A stretch of 64,000 nt of DNA from Diphasiastrum complanatum (Eukaryota > Streptophyta > Lycopodiopsida > Lycopodiales > Lycopodiaceae), in the NCBI GenBank assembly GCA_029204225.1, contig CM055100.1, forward strand, positions 20,905,589-20,969,588, read 5' to 3'. Shown here one piece after another: positions 10,756 through 22,341 of this stretch; within the stretch, counting starts at the first letter, position 1, and each line of letters opens with the position of its first letter. Under the pieces are notes generated by a model. It was given only the letters and a program-made list of their open reading frames with translations, did not search any database and was not told the origin of the DNA. The position numbers and the translations under genes were made by a program.

Positions 10756-12255
10756 TGATGGGGCAAGGGAGATCAGAAGAACGAGAACGAAGAAGAGAGC
10801 AGAAATATTGTGGAACAGCTTTCCCATTCTAATCAACTGCTAGGTGCAAAAACAGTCTAATAGACAGCTTATGCTCGAGATAATCATAGCTTTATGTGTT
10901 CTAATTGCCCAACGAGATCTTAAAAATTAATTCATACTCTAAAGACAAGAGTACAGTCCACCGAAGAGATAAGAGATGGTTTGTGTGTGATTCTGCTGAA
11001 ATCAGATTCAATGTGAAGTATAGTTCTGAAATAAATGGAAGAGCAGTATGATATCGTGAGTTCCTTGGGCGTCAAAGACGGCCATCGTCTGATAAAAAAT
11101 TGAGGAGTCATAGACGTCCGTGTTTTGATCATGGTGAGTATATAGGCACGATCAAACAGCAATGAAAGTGCATTCAATCACAACATGCATTCATCTACAT
11201 AGTACACAGATAAAAACAAGTTGCTGCTATATTACACCGAAGCACAATACGAATAGCAATTACAACCAAAAATTGATGGCGTAATTGGGAGGCTCAAATA
11301 ATGTGTCTCATGGACGGAGCAATTAACAATCTGTGCTTAAATGATCTATTTATAGACTTCATCTGTGTACTAATTACAATAAATGATTGCCACTTAATTA
11401 GGTAAGCTGCTTGTACTTGGAAGTATATGGCTTCTGTGACAATTGTACATAGTGTATACTGTCAACACATAGGGAATGTTGACGTGGACGAGGGCGTTGC
11501 GAATTCTCTCACTTTGCTTTATAAGGGAAGTGGCTTTCTCTCACTTCGCAAATTTGGGAAGTGGTTGGAAACATTCCTCATTCAAAGTAGATGACCTTCG
11601 ACATTTTTCTCTCTCTTTGGAATTTTGCAAAAAAGACGAAGGTGCCCTTAAAAAGGCGAAGGTGTCTTTAAAACAGTTCAACATGAAAATAGATGACCTT
11701 CAGGAATTTTATCTCTCTTCGTGAACATTTCGCGAAAAAGTTGAAGGTGTTAAAATATTTGAGCTCTTGAACTTTCGCGAAACTGTCGGGAACATTTTGT
11801 GAAAAAGTCGAGGGTGTTTAAAATAGTCGAACTTTTGGACTATCGTGAAACTTTCGCGAACATTTTGCGAAGTTGTCTCGAACATAGTTCATTTTTGCAG
11901 ACTGTTTCGAAAACAATGTAAATATGCAGACTTGTTCTAAATGCAAGTTTTGTGGAAGTCCTTGAAGATGGCCAAGTCCTCAATGACCTCAAGTTACTAA
12001 ACTCAACATCTGAACTTAAAATTATAATGGGATTAGTTACCCTTTGCTGGAGATCAGCCGAAAGCCCATTGTAGACGTTCTTCAAATAAATTGGCTGTCT
12101 AAGTTTGTGATTCCTGCAGGTATCAGATGAGCAGACGTAGAACCAAAGTTGGTTTCACCTGACCCTAGATCAATGATCAATGAACATGTAGGAAGAATCA
12201 TGGAATAGAAATTAGTCATTCACTAAGGAGACAACTGTGGACTTAATTTCCAACA
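10756..12255. mobile_element. 1,500-bp solo LTR inserted in the gene (TSD AAATG)
   Basis: The insertion begins TGATGGGG and ends CCAACA, the TG...CA ends of LTRs. It is flanked by the 5-bp direct repeat AAATG (10751-10755 and 12256-12260). Ignoring it, codons on either side continue in the same frame and match copy 2. It contains no gag or pol, PBS or PPT, so it is a solo LTR left by LTR-LTR recombination. The interior has several TTCGCGAA palindromes (near 11728, 11774, 11853), also found in the LTRs of Copia C and G, so it may belong to that lineage. Orientation is not fixed. Confidence 0.85.
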
Positions 12256-12738
12256 AAATGTGATTGTGGGTGCATCTGATGTTTCTGGAATTAGCAGAAA
12301 TGCTTATTCTACTTTTTTTTGAATAGTTAAAGAAGCTTTTTCTCAAGTGATGGTGAAGAAACCTTTTCTTCCGCGTCCATATCGAGTAAGATTAGCAAGA
12401 AATTATCATAATGACGGAATGTTCAAAGTAGTTGGCCAACCACTACATATAACTGAATTATACAAATCAAAATATGGTGAGCTCAATTACAACGATTGCA
12501 ATAATATTTTTCTTGATATTGAAAATGTTTTAAAATACATTTTCGATTCTATAAACTAGACGAACATCAAGTAAACGGAAAGATCATTATCGTAATAAAA
12601 TTAATTGAATCTAAAATCATCAAAGGTCAAAAGTTGGAACGAGTGAGTGTCACTTTGATGAACAAAATTTTAGATATAGATGATCGAACGTTTAGTGTTC
12701 AATAAGAAAATCACATATGGTGGTTGGCGGCATTCCAG

Positions 12739-12833
12739 GTATACATTTCAATTTTCATTTAAAGTATCGTTATTAACATTTCATACCTTGCCATTTAATA
12801 TTGACATGTCATGCATTACTTGCTTCTCTACAG
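12739..12833 (+). other. Intron 2 of transposase-like gene copy 1
   Basis: GTATAC donor directly after a CAG codon, and acceptor CTCTACAG at 12833. The protein pattern continues smoothly (AAFQ then ILKEDHKIL) when the 95 bp are skipped. Confidence 0.7.
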
Positions 12834-13464
12834 ATCTTGAAAGAGGACCATAAAATACTTTCATGGATATTTTCAAGAACAAATTATGGTGAGATTACAA
12901 AGAGACATTTGGAGGGTGAGAAATTCACAATCAAAGACCATGGAAATTTTCAAATTCAATGGCACCTTCCAGGGGATTTGAAAATATTAAAATGTATGTA
13001 TAATGTCTCTCATGGGGAAACATCAAAGCATCCATGTCTTTATTGCATGAAGGATTGCTACAATATGAATTTGGGACGATCTCCAACACGAGAAGCTGAA
13101 GATCCAATTATGAAAAGTGTTCTACCAATTTCATTAAAAAATGTTCACATATGCACATTGCATGCTGAGGTTCTTATTATTGAAAAACTTATTTACCTGC
13201 ATATTCTCCTATCATGGAACTATAAACCGGAGTCTGTGGCTAAAGCAGCAATTAGGAGGTTAAAAATAGTTCTGTCAAATGCAGGACTACATAAAGGGAA
13301 TGTCACGATTGAAAAAAGTGACAGAATCTCCGAAAAAAAAAGGAAGTGTTCCTAATAAGCCATCAATTGGAGGTTCTAAAACAAGAAGATTCTTATCCAA
13401 TCACACATGCCTTCAAGTGTCATATACGAAATTTGGAGAAAAAGTGTTCAAGCCACACGAACAC

Positions 13465-14368
13465 TAGAAGATTATTTCGGTTGTATGGTCTGCCAAGTGA
13501 CATTGTTATTGATAGAGATCCTAAGTTCACAGGTCACTTTTGGTCAGCAATATTCCATAAACTGGAAACTTCTTTGAGTTTGAGTTCTTCGGATCATCCT
13601 AAATCAGATGGCCAGACAGAAAAGACTAATCAAACTATGGAAGACATATTGAGGACGTATGTTTCTCACAAGCAATCTCATTGGAAAGATTATCTCCCAC
13701 TGGTTGAGTTTGCATATAATAGTAGAAAACATTTTGCTACAGGTTACTGTCCTTTTATGCTTATGTACGGTTTTCAACCTAGATCTCCAATAAATGTTGA
13801 GATGAAGTCTGTTAAGATCTAGAAGGTTGTTGAATTTTTGCATGATATGCAAGAAATGTTACAAGTGGCTAAGGATCATATCCGTAGTGCTCAGGATAGA
13901 CCTAAACACTATACCGATCTTGAGAGTTCTCTGAGAGAGTTTAAGGTTGATGACTAGGTATATCTTAGGATTCCAAAAGATTCTAAGACGTTACATACAG
14001 GAAAGCATTATAAGTTGTCTACCCGTTATTGTGGACCTTTCAAGATTGTACGTAGAATTGGTTCTTTGGCATATGAACTCGATCTTCAAGAAAAATTGAC
14101 TGCACACCCAGTGTTTCATGTAAGTCATTTGAAACTAAGTTTACATGATGGTGATACAGTTGGATCGGATGAGGATTTATCCCATTTGAAAGATTTGTCG
14201 CTTAGTGTAACTTTGAAACCTGAGAAAGTTCTCAGAACCAAAGATAAACAATTGGGAAATTGTTCTATCTCTGAGTGCTTAATTCGGTGGAAGGGTCGTA
14301 CTAAGGATGATGATTCGTGGGAGAGAGTTGATAGCATAAAAAAGAATTTTCCGTATTTTAGTTTCTAA
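13465..14368 (+). pseudogene. Gypsy fragment: integrase C-terminal half plus chromodomain
   Basis: The piece starts inside the integrase core: LYGLPSDIVIDRDPKFTGHF holds the second catalytic Asp, and DGQTEKTNQTMED holds the catalytic Glu. It continues through LVEFAYNS, the GPFKIVRRIGSLAYEL module and HPVFHVSHLK. A chromodomain follows (about 14210-14360) with ECLIRWKGRTKDDDSWER. That order is typical of Ty3/Gypsy chromoviruses, in which the chromodomain biases integration to marked chromatin. Stops at 13820-13822 and 13957-13959 interrupt it. The 5' two-thirds (gag, protease, RT, RNase H) are absent; the fragment abuts the transposase-like gene. Confidence 0.88.
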
Positions 14369-14380
14369 GGATAGAAACAT

Positions 14381-14930
14381 TTTAAGGAGGGAAGAATGTT
14401 ATGTCCATGACCAGTACATAGGATACAATATACTCCTAGTCTTGGATACATGGTACTCCAGTGAAACAAGCTGTTAGTTATGCCACGTCATACTGGACGT
14501 GACCCGAAAGTAATTAATATCCTTGTGAGGCCCAGAACACACTATGTGGAGTTTAGACAAGGTAATGAGATAGTGTATGCATGTGTAGAGTTATCAATAG
14601 CAATTCTATGAATAGTTGGTCCATGCATAGGACTCTATTCTAGGTGAATCTATGTATAGGGAACATAGGGCTATGCATGGCTATGTGCCCAGGATGCATT
14701 AGCTCTACATGAGAGGACCAAACTTGCCCTACTCCTCATCATGGTTCTTGATTCATTGCCAGGCTCTCACTCTACATTCATGCTTCTTGTTCCTTGGCTT
14801 GGGGGTGAGGCTTCTAGAGATTAATTGGATGCTTCTACTTGGTTGGGTGGTTTCTCCATAGTGTGTTATCCTTTTGTGTTTAGGATTTGTAAGCAGGATC
14901 TAAGGAGCTTCCCTTATAGTCTGTCATATA
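14381..14930 (+). mobile_element. Polypurine tract and 3' LTR portion of the Gypsy fragment
   Basis: The purine-rich TTTAAGGAGGGAAGAA (14381-14396) directly precedes TGTTATGTCC at 14397, a normal PPT-LTR junction just downstream of the pol stop. The LTR body runs to about 14930, where sequence changes to a Copia C-type LTR, so its end is missing. No second LTR was found. Confidence 0.65.
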
Positions 14931-15240
14931 GTGCACGAAAAACAAGAGGATCGATAGATGATATTGTAGCTATTGCACACATATCACTCTTATTTAGTCT
15001 GATCTTGAATGAATTATTGTCCGCCATCGCTTGTGTATCTCATTCACTCATTTATCAATTCTGCACACTGGTTCAGTTTTTGTTGAATGTTGTGTTAATC
15101 TAAAACGTAGATCAGCAGTGTTTGTCTACATTCTGGAGGATTGTAAGAATGATATAGCTGGCAGTGACCAGCAATCATATCTGAAATCCATCCGAATTGT
15201 TTTTTGTTTGCGATTAATTTGATTTCGTTGTAGCAATGTC
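14930..15240 (+). mobile_element. 3' portion of a Copia C-family LTR with degenerate PBS
   Basis: The segment matches the last 300 bp of the LTRs at 21571-22327 and 26592-27567 (shared words include GTAGATCAGCAGTG and CTACATTCTGGAGGA). It is followed by AATATCAGAGC at 15241, a damaged initiator-tRNA binding site. It is therefore the end of a 5' LTR whose element body is no longer there. Confidence 0.7.
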
Positions 15241-15251
15241 AATATCAGAGC

Positions 15252-16093
15252 TTGTTCAAGATTTGTTTTGTTTCGTTTTGTCCAGTTTCACTTTGTTTTC
15301 TTTCATTTTGTTTGAGAGCCTGATTGATATTTGCAATTAGCGTTATCCACATTAAGGAATGTCACTAGAATTCAAAAAATCCAGAAGTTTGTCATCTGAG
15401 GACATGGAGAAACTAGCCATATTGAACTTGATATCGGTTCATTGTGACTGAATGATTTCGGTCAAGGACTGAACTGTGCGCGTTGATCCAATATCGTTTT
15501 GATGAGACTAAAATTTTCCAAATGAGCACACATCAAAAGAGGCTGATATCGCTTTAGCACGTCTGAATGAATTCGACTATGCACTATAGGCATCGAAGGT
15601 GCGCATCGATTCAATATCGTGAGAGAGAAAGAAAACAAAAAGAAGGAGTTCGGAATAAAAGATCACAAAATCGAAATATGGAGAGTGGTGCCTATGTTTA
15701 TATCCTATTCATGTTGATCACAACCATACATTTTTCAAATAGTGAACTGAGGACCGCGACCTATATTTATCCCCCAGTCAGAGTGAGACATATTTATACC
15801 TCTGCTGGAATACATTATCACTAGATTCTCCAAATCATCATTAGCACTAATCCTAAAATTTGTACCTACGTTGAAATACATTAGATAGTCTATCACTAGC
15901 CTCTCTGAATCATCATCAGCCCTAACCCCAAAATTCTCCAATATCATAAAACAAATATTTAAGAAATATTAAATGGACATCGGAAAAGTTGAATACAATC
16001 TTTGTCCGTCAACCACTCTTACAGTTCGTCACAGATGGACACCATTCATTAGGACACATAAGCGTTGAAAGCGTGCGAAGTCAAAAACATCAT
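15252..16093. other. No gene seen
   Basis: No coding features recognised. Short repeated words such as CAATATCG and ATCGATTCAATATCG occur, suggesting old repeat DNA. Confidence 0.4.
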
Positions 16094-16135
16094 CTTGAAA
16101 AGGGCCCATTTTGAGTTCTAATATCCCCTAATGAT
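16094..16135. repeat. Right half of inverted repeat (mate at 9410-9449)
   Basis: AAAGGGCCCATTTTGAG...CCCCTAATGAT is the reverse complement, with few differences, of the left copy. The enclosed 6.7 kb contains the transposase-like gene plus later insertions. Confidence 0.45.
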
Positions 16136-16340
16136 AAGTGTGAAATATTAGATGGATCAGTTAGCCCAATAATAATATTGATTTATTCAAATGAATGGGC
16201 AATATTAGATTTATAAGTACTAGCCTAAGGGTGATAACCCATCTATTTTGCAGTGTTAGACTTTAGATACCTACCTATTTCATGAAGAATATGATTGTAA
16301 GATCATGTGTGGATGTAGTCAAATCCAATGGGGTTGGCAG

Positions 16341-16411
16341 GGTTGGCTTAGTTGCTTATCTTGGCATGCAAAGTTGTCCCCAGTTGAAGCCCCCCCTTTG
16401 AGACCAAGATG
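16341..16411 (+). repeat. Diverged relative of the tRNA-like retroposon
   Basis: GGGTTGGCTTAGTTGCTTAT, then CTTGGCATGC, GTCCCCAGTTGAAGCC and GAGACCAAGATG, run parallel to the minus-strand unit at 6572-6657 in the same order and spacing. The B-box is mutated (CpG lost). No target duplication was found. Confidence 0.5.
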
Positions 16412-16641
16412 CAGTAAGACATTTGATGTTAAGATTTAAAATGAGGTCATGGATTTAATTGTAAGGTCTTCTTTGATTAATACAACTTTATATTTATTCT
16501 AAGAGTGTAAGTGCAATTGTGTACGCTCCAAACAAGTGCTAATTGAAGAAGTGGCTAAGGACCTTCCCCTAGTCCCACAACCCTAAATAATAACATGGAC
16601 CAATTAAAACCCAAAAAACTTGTTTTGTTTACCATTGCCCG

Positions 16642-16771
<130 letters not shown>

Positions 16772-16799
16772 CTCATGCAGGTATGTCTAGTGGCTAGAT

Positions 16800-17415
16800 T
16801 GCTATAAGTAGGCAATAATAGCTTTCCACAACAACTTTATACTACTTCATAGGCAATCTCCTTAAATTTGCCATATACGAATAGGAATAAAATTGTCTTT
16901 AGAATTGGGTACAAACCCGCCCTAAATGTGGCTAGAGAAATTTTGTAGCCTTAGAAATGTACCGAGTCAATTTTTATTGATGTATTATTGTCTAGTGTAT
17001 TTTTCAGGGAAACTAATTTGTTGAAGAAACCCTAGTCATGAATCTTAAAAAAAGCCACTTCAAAAAAAAATCGGCAAAGAAACAAGGTTGTAAAAAATCG
17101 GGGCAGAAAAATATTGTGACAATGCCGAAAAACTGTGAAAACCCCAACAACAAAATTTGGGCAAGTTCTGGGCACCAAGTAAAATGTGCATACCAAGTCA
17201 GCAACCCAACAGAGCAAAAAACCAACGAACGGGCCAATATGTACATTCACACACTACCAGAAAAAATCAAGAAGTGTCCAAATGAGGTGCTAAGAAAAAT
17301 GGAGGGGCCATCTACAAACATAGGGGGGGTTGACATAGGGTACCACCCAAATTTTGGATAATAATGGAGAAAGACTGGGTACACCCACTAGCCTTTGACA
17401 AAATTGACCATCTAT
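16800..17415. other. No gene seen
   Basis: A 107-codon open frame at 17038-17361 is lysine/asparagine-rich, lacks any domain I know and shows no splice or conservation support. I do not call it a gene. Confidence 0.4.
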
Positions 17416-18167
17416 GCTATGTTGGGGTGTACCCAAGGAGAGGCTTTGAATGCACCCCCCCGGAGAGGCTTTGAATGCATAGCCCGCCCACCCTCCACTC
17501 TCTCATCATTTATTATGGAGGCCAATTGGTGTACCCTCCAATAGGGAGTGGATATTGGGCAAGAAGGGCATGAAGTGCTTGAAGGTTGGCAACACCCCAT
17601 CTTGAAGGGGGACCACTGGGGTTTGGCTATAAAAAGGAGCCCTCTCCTTGTCATTTTGTTGTGTGGAGCATGTAGAGTTGATTCATGATTGTTTGGAGAG
17701 GTTAGTCATTCCAATATGATTTTTTTGAGTTTGCATTTGGTTTGTGGCTTGCTTGATGTTAGTAACTTCATAGTGAGTACTCTTGCTTTAGGATTAATGC
17801 TTGTTGCTTGAGGGTTGTTTGGTTCTCATTAGTATGCTTTTATCTTTATGGAAGGATTGTGAAATAGTAAAAGTCATCTATCTTGAGGTTTGGCCTCTTT
17901 CAAAACCACTCATTGTACACTTGTAGATAAGTGATCAGGCCAAATTTAGAAGTGGATTAGTTCCTGATAATTCTTGGCAACTTGTTAGAAATTTGTTGAC
18001 AGCTGTAATTATACGAGACCACTAGTCAACTCCTAGTTTTCTCTCTCTATCTATCAGGGTTTATTGTACTCTACATTCAATAAGTGAATAGTGATGGTGT
18101 GTTCTTCCTCTTCCATGTGGTGATTGCTTATGGTGATTGATTGATAGTTCTTATCTGATTATTGACA
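17416..18167 (+). mobile_element. 5' LTR region of Copia B
   Basis: The right end is fixed by TTGACA at 18167 followed by the PBS. The sequence from about 18033 matches the 3' LTR remnant at 27568-27692 (TCTCTATCTATCAGGGTT and GTGATTGCTTATGGTGATTG in both). The left end is uncertain; candidates are a TG at 17419 or at 17983. A TATA box (TATAAAAA, 17628-17635) would suit the longer version as the U3 promoter. A direct repeat of GGAGAGGCTTTGAATGCA occurs near 17438 and 17461. Confidence 0.6.
17628..17635 (+). promoter_or_regulatory. TATA box, probable LTR promoter of Copia B
   Basis: TATAAAAA in a GC-richer context, upstream of the LTR end and its PBS. Function as the element's transcription start is inferred from position only. 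Confidence 0.4.
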
Positions 18168-18180
18168 TGGTATCAGAGCC
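18168..18180 (+). other. Primer-binding site of Copia B
   Basis: TGGTATCAGAGCC, an exact match to the standard Copia initiator Met-tRNA primer site, directly after the LTR. Confidence 0.9.
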
Positions 18181-19599
18181 CAATAGTCCTGCGTGCCTGA
18201 TCAGTGGATACAGCTTGTCACAGGCTCCGTAATGAAGTGAAAAAGTCCTTCACAGGAGGTGAAAGCTTGGAGAGGCAAAAAGTTGGAAGAAATCCTTCCT
18301 TGGTGTATTTCACAGGTTTTGGAGCTCAGAATCATTAGTCAAAAATGAAGAAACAGTCCCAGAGGCATCATAAAGGCCAGGGTAGCATCAAACAGATTGA
18401 AAATTTGTTGAGTGGGGATAATTTTATAATACTTCCTTGCTTTTGTGAAAAAGTGCAAGTTTTCAAGAGGTTTCAATCATAAACTTGCTCAATCAGCTTG
18501 TGGGAAACATTTTGTGCTATCAGAAGTTTGGCAATACTGTTACTAGCAGTTTAGAACTGTTCCTAGCTCATTTGGTGGAGATTTGAGCAACTTATTGCAT
18601 TTTTTGTGTGTTCTTGCTTGAAGTAGCCTTGTAATAGAAAATCAGAGTTTTAAGTTTCATTTTCTATAATGATGACTTTTGGACATTTTTAGATCCAAGT
18701 ACAAGTCAATTTAGTGTGAATTTGCAATCAAAATCTCATTTTTTGGTGAAGATTTGGCTTAAAAAGAGTAATTTTTGCTTAGAAACGGGCTTTCTAGTTT
18801 GTCTCTGTCTATGCACTGCATACCAAAAGCCTCTGGTATGGCCCGAAACATGAAAAAAGGCTCCGAAACGCCTGTCTAGGGTCCGAAACACTGAGGAATA
18901 GGTTCGAAAAGCGGAGGAATAGTCCCAAAATGCCCGATCTGCAATCCGAAATGCCCAAGGGGGTCCAGTGGTCGCGCGTCGAGTCCTTCTAAAACTTAGT
19001 GTATCTAAGTGTTCTGAAGCAACTGACCAGAGCGCACACCAATAGCAGTTTGCCACGTGTCTAAAAAAGAGTCAAGCCTGAATCGGGACAGTCAGATTGA
19101 AGTAGATCAATGGCTCAGATCAACTGAAGAAAATACTCTTCAAATTGAAGGGTCCCACAGGTGTCCCTAGTTTTTGGGATTGGCCCATTCTTTTTAAGGG
19201 CTCTCTATCCACTGGTTGTTTTTGCAAGAAAGCAGAAAACGGAGTGATGTTTTGACCTAGCTGGAGAGACTATTTTTTGGATATGATTAGACAAGAGCTA
19301 TGCTCGTACAAAGGGCTACGCGCTGATATAAAAATCTTTGAAATCAGAGATCTGTGCATGATGGAGGAGATTTCCAAAAATGGTAGTTTGGTAATAATTT
19401 CCAGTTTTTAGGCTTAAGAGAAGTTTTGAGCCATTCTAAGGCCAAAGTCTTCAAATTGGCATAACTTTCGATCCATAGCTCTGATTGGAAAGTGATCAAA
19501 GACATCACTTGTCAATTTTATAGTGAAGTATCCATTTTAGTAGTCATTTTTGTGATCCGGACTCATCTACGTGCAATTATGGCAACTCTAAGTGAGAGT
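18181..19599 (+). mobile_element. Copia B internal region without recognisable gag
   Basis: Between the PBS and the first pol sequence no gag, zinc knuckle, protease or integrase core can be read, so about 3 kb of coding sequence was lost or replaced. At 18838-18985 a motif resembling CCGAAA(C/T)GCC recurs about seven times at 15-25 bp spacing. Confidence 0.5.
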
Positions 19600-21570
19600 A
19601 TCCTCAATGAGTCAAGAAAATTGGAAGGAGGGCTAGTGGCATTTCTCAATTGAGAGTATTTGGTTGTGATGCTTATGCTCATATTCATGATGAGAAACAA
19701 AGGAAATTGGATGCAAAAGTTGTTAGGTGTATTTTCCTTGGATATGATGAGAAGGCCAAGGCATACAGGATGTATGACACAAATGCTCAGAAGCTTGTGA
19801 TTTATAGGGATGCTACATTTGACGAGATAGGTCGAGGTGACCAATTTGAAGTAATCACTGAACCTTTTAATGAGGAGGAAAAAGTATAGGTCAAGAAGGA
19901 AGTGGATTTTGATGTAGAAAATCCAATGGGAAAAGGCAAGTTTGATGCTGAAATCCCTAAGAGAGTACCTAAATGGTACTTATCAGTCACATGTGATGCT
20001 AAGAAGGGAGATACTCTCGAATCTAGCGAGTAGGGAGAGCTTAGAAGGTCAAGCAGAAATCGAAAACCTATTGCAAGATTAGAGATGAATCTAGCCCTAA
20101 TGGGTTCCATGCTCAAGGCTCAAGAACCAAAAACTTTTGATAAAGCAAAGGAGCACAAGGAGTGGCGTGCAGGTATGGAAACAGAAATGGAGGCCATATC
20201 AAAAAATAGGATGTGGAACTTGGTTGAGCTGCCTGATGGTAAGACGCCTATCACTTGCAAATGGATTTATAAGATCAAATATGGAGCAGATGGGCAACTC
20301 AACAAGTACAAAGCACAGTTGGTTGTAGAGGATTTGAGTAGCAAGAAGGTACTAATTCTGAGAAAACTTTCACACCCGTAGCTAAGATGGTAACTATACG
20401 TTCTATCATTGCTATTTCTGCTTTCTATGGTTGGAAAATCCAGCAAACAGACATTAAATCTGATTTTCTTAATGGAGTGCTAGATGAAGAGGTGTACTTA
20501 GTACAACCTCAAGGATTTGTTGAGCCAGGGAGAGATCATCTTGTTTTTAAGGTCAACAAAGCTATTTATGGATTGAAGCAAGCACCACTTTTATGGTACT
20601 CTTGCATTGATGAACACTTCAAGCGAAGGGGAATGGTAAAGAGTAATGATGATCCTAATCTTTACATTCTAAGGCAAGATTTAGATATAGTGTTTATTGT
20701 TTTGTACGTGGATGATTTGATTATTATAGGAAGTAATGAGAGCTTAATTAATGAAATCAAAATAGATCTTTCCAATGTTTTTGACATGAACGATCTAGGA
20801 TTGATGCACTATGTCTTGCATTGAAGTATGGAAAAAGAAAGATGATGTCTTTCTTACACAAAGCAAATATGCATGAGATTTGCTTTATAAGTTCAATATG
20901 CAGGATTGTAATCCTTTGAGCACACCGATGGATGTCAACATGAAGCTTACTGCATATGATGAATTTGAAAAAGTGGTTGCTTACTTGTACAGGCAGCTGA
21001 TGGGTAGTTTGATCTATTTGACACACACATGACCTTGTATTTCTTATGTTGTTGATGTTGTTAGTCAATTTATGCAAGATCCTAGTCAAGCACACTGAAA
21101 GTCTGCTAAACGTATTCTCGAGTACATTCTAGGGACATGAATTTTGATTTGAAGTATGATCAGCCTGAAGATCCAATGCTGGTAGATTACACAGATGCCG
21201 ATTGGGCAGTTAATATTGATGACAAAAGATCTACTAGTGGTCATACATTCAGTTATGGTATAGTTGTAGTTTCATGGAGCAACAAAAAGCAACCTATAGT
21301 ATATCTTCGACGAAAGCTGAATATCGTGCACTCAGCAATGCTACATAGGAAGCAATATGGTTACAAAGATTGCTTGTTGATTTAGGTCAACCACAGGTGG
21401 ATGCGACTACTATCTCTTGTGACAACCAAAACTGCATTCACCATGCCAAAAATCCAGTTCTACATGCTCGAACTAGGCACATCAAAATACACTATCACTT
21501 TGTTCGAGAGAAAATTCTGATGGAGCCATTAATCTTATTTTCTGTAAATCTGAAGATCAAGTGGCAGATA
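19600..21570 (+). pseudogene. Copia B: decayed pol (post-integrase, RT, RNase H)
   Basis: The post-integrase segment RVFGCDAYAHIHDEKQRKLD (about 19650) leads to RT: WNLVELPDGKTPITCKWIYK (about 20210), then QQTDIKSDFLNG, YGLKQAP and the catalytic palm YVDD (about 20705). RNase H pieces include DYTDADWA, RSTSGHTF and RTRHIKIHYHFVREKI. Stops and frameshifts occur about every 200-400 bp. The sequence breaks off inside RNase H (SEDQVAD) where Copia C begins. The YVDD box is intact but the gene cannot be translated. Confidence 0.9.
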
Positions 21571-22327
21571 CGAAAAACGTCGCGAAACCTTTTCTGCCCT
21601 CACGCTCCAAAGAGTACCAGCAAAGATCATGCAAGTACCTAGGAATACAGTTATCTAACTTGATGGCATGACATCAGCAGATACACTCTAGGTCATGGCT
21701 AATCTGCCACTCTTGTAATTTCCTGATTAGTTGTAGATGCTTAATCACTCTAATCTTAAAGTTACATAGAGCGACTATATACTTACTAAAAGATACCTGA
21801 CATATAGATGAATACAGATATACACATGAAGTAGTCTAATGCTAGTAAGCAATCAAGACAAAATACAGACAAGAAGTTCGTGCAAGACCAGTTCTGTGAT
21901 CAGGATCCATAGTGATCCACAAGTCCGCTAGTAAGTGAGACATCCATTCGTGAGAGAACTGTATTTCTCGCATGCCAACGCACTGCGTGGATATGCATGC
22001 AGTGCTATAAGAATCAGAAAAAATCAATAGATGACCTTGTAGCCATTGTGCACATGTCAATTTATGATGTATGATCTCGTGTGTCTGATTCTCCCATTCT
22101 TTTTCAATTTCGCACATTGGTTAAGATTTGTTGAATGCTGCATTAATTTATAAACGTAGATCAGCAGTGACTGACTACATTCTGGAGGACTATAGGAGTG
22201 ATTTTGTTGGCAGGGTCCAGCGATCACATCTGAACTCCATCCGAATCGCATTAAGTCATGGTTCTTTCACATTCGCGATAGCTTTGCGATTGATTCGCAT
22301 AGCAAAAACTTGGACCGCTTCTCATCA
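21571..22327 (+). mobile_element. Copia C 5' LTR (5'-truncated)
   Basis: 757 bp, closely matching the 3' LTR from about 26809 onward. It ends CTTCTCATCA before the PBS. The 3' LTR extends about 217 bp further upstream, to a PPT junction, so this copy has lost its first part; its left edge abuts Copia B RNase H with no TG and no target duplication. Confidence 0.85.
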
Positions 22328-22328
22328 G

Positions 22329-22341
22329 TGGTATCAAAGCC
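22329..22341 (+). other. Primer-binding site of Copia C
   Basis: TGGTATCAAAGCC, one mismatch from the usual Copia site. Confidence 0.85.

Larger units (their letters stand above)
9837..13467 (+). pseudogene. Unusual multi-exon transposase-like gene, copy 1 (split by solo LTR)
   Basis: Exon 1 is 9837-10458. Its N-terminus has FHLHVAL, IVRELR, IYPNDP, CPDF and GLLGY, then a glutamine-rich coiled coil (QQLQFANQQLQRANQQL). A donor GTATG at 10459 and acceptor TTGTAG at 10576 lead to exon 2 (10577-10755, continuing 12261-12738 after a solo LTR). Exon 2 holds GISRNAYSTFF, KKPFLPRPYRV, GQPLHITELY and NDCNNIFLDIENVL. A phase-0 intron (12739-12833) precedes exon 3 with WHLPGDLKILKCM, KHPCLYC and NVHICTLHAEV. 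A minus-strand relative at 61.1-62.3 kb shares motifs and the first intron. The exon 2-3 pattern, an acidic GD-L-K then C-x2-C then L-H, recalls from memory large DDE-type proteins best known in invertebrates. Inactivating changes are a TGA at 9972 where copy 2 has Trp, a stop at 10293, stops and frameshifts in exon 2, and truncation at about 13465. Confidence 0.7.

Noticed and set aside
10756-12255. Separate small genes inside the solo LTR (frames at 10932-11177, 11476-11724, 11840-12085)
   Set aside because: They sit wholly inside a TG...CA element with target duplication and show no protein family.
15567-15824. 85-codon frame between repeats
   Set aside because: Lies in old repeat DNA with no recognisable family.
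17038-17361. 107-codon lysine-rich open frame
   Set aside because: No domain, no splice or promoter context, composition explained by AT-rich DNA.
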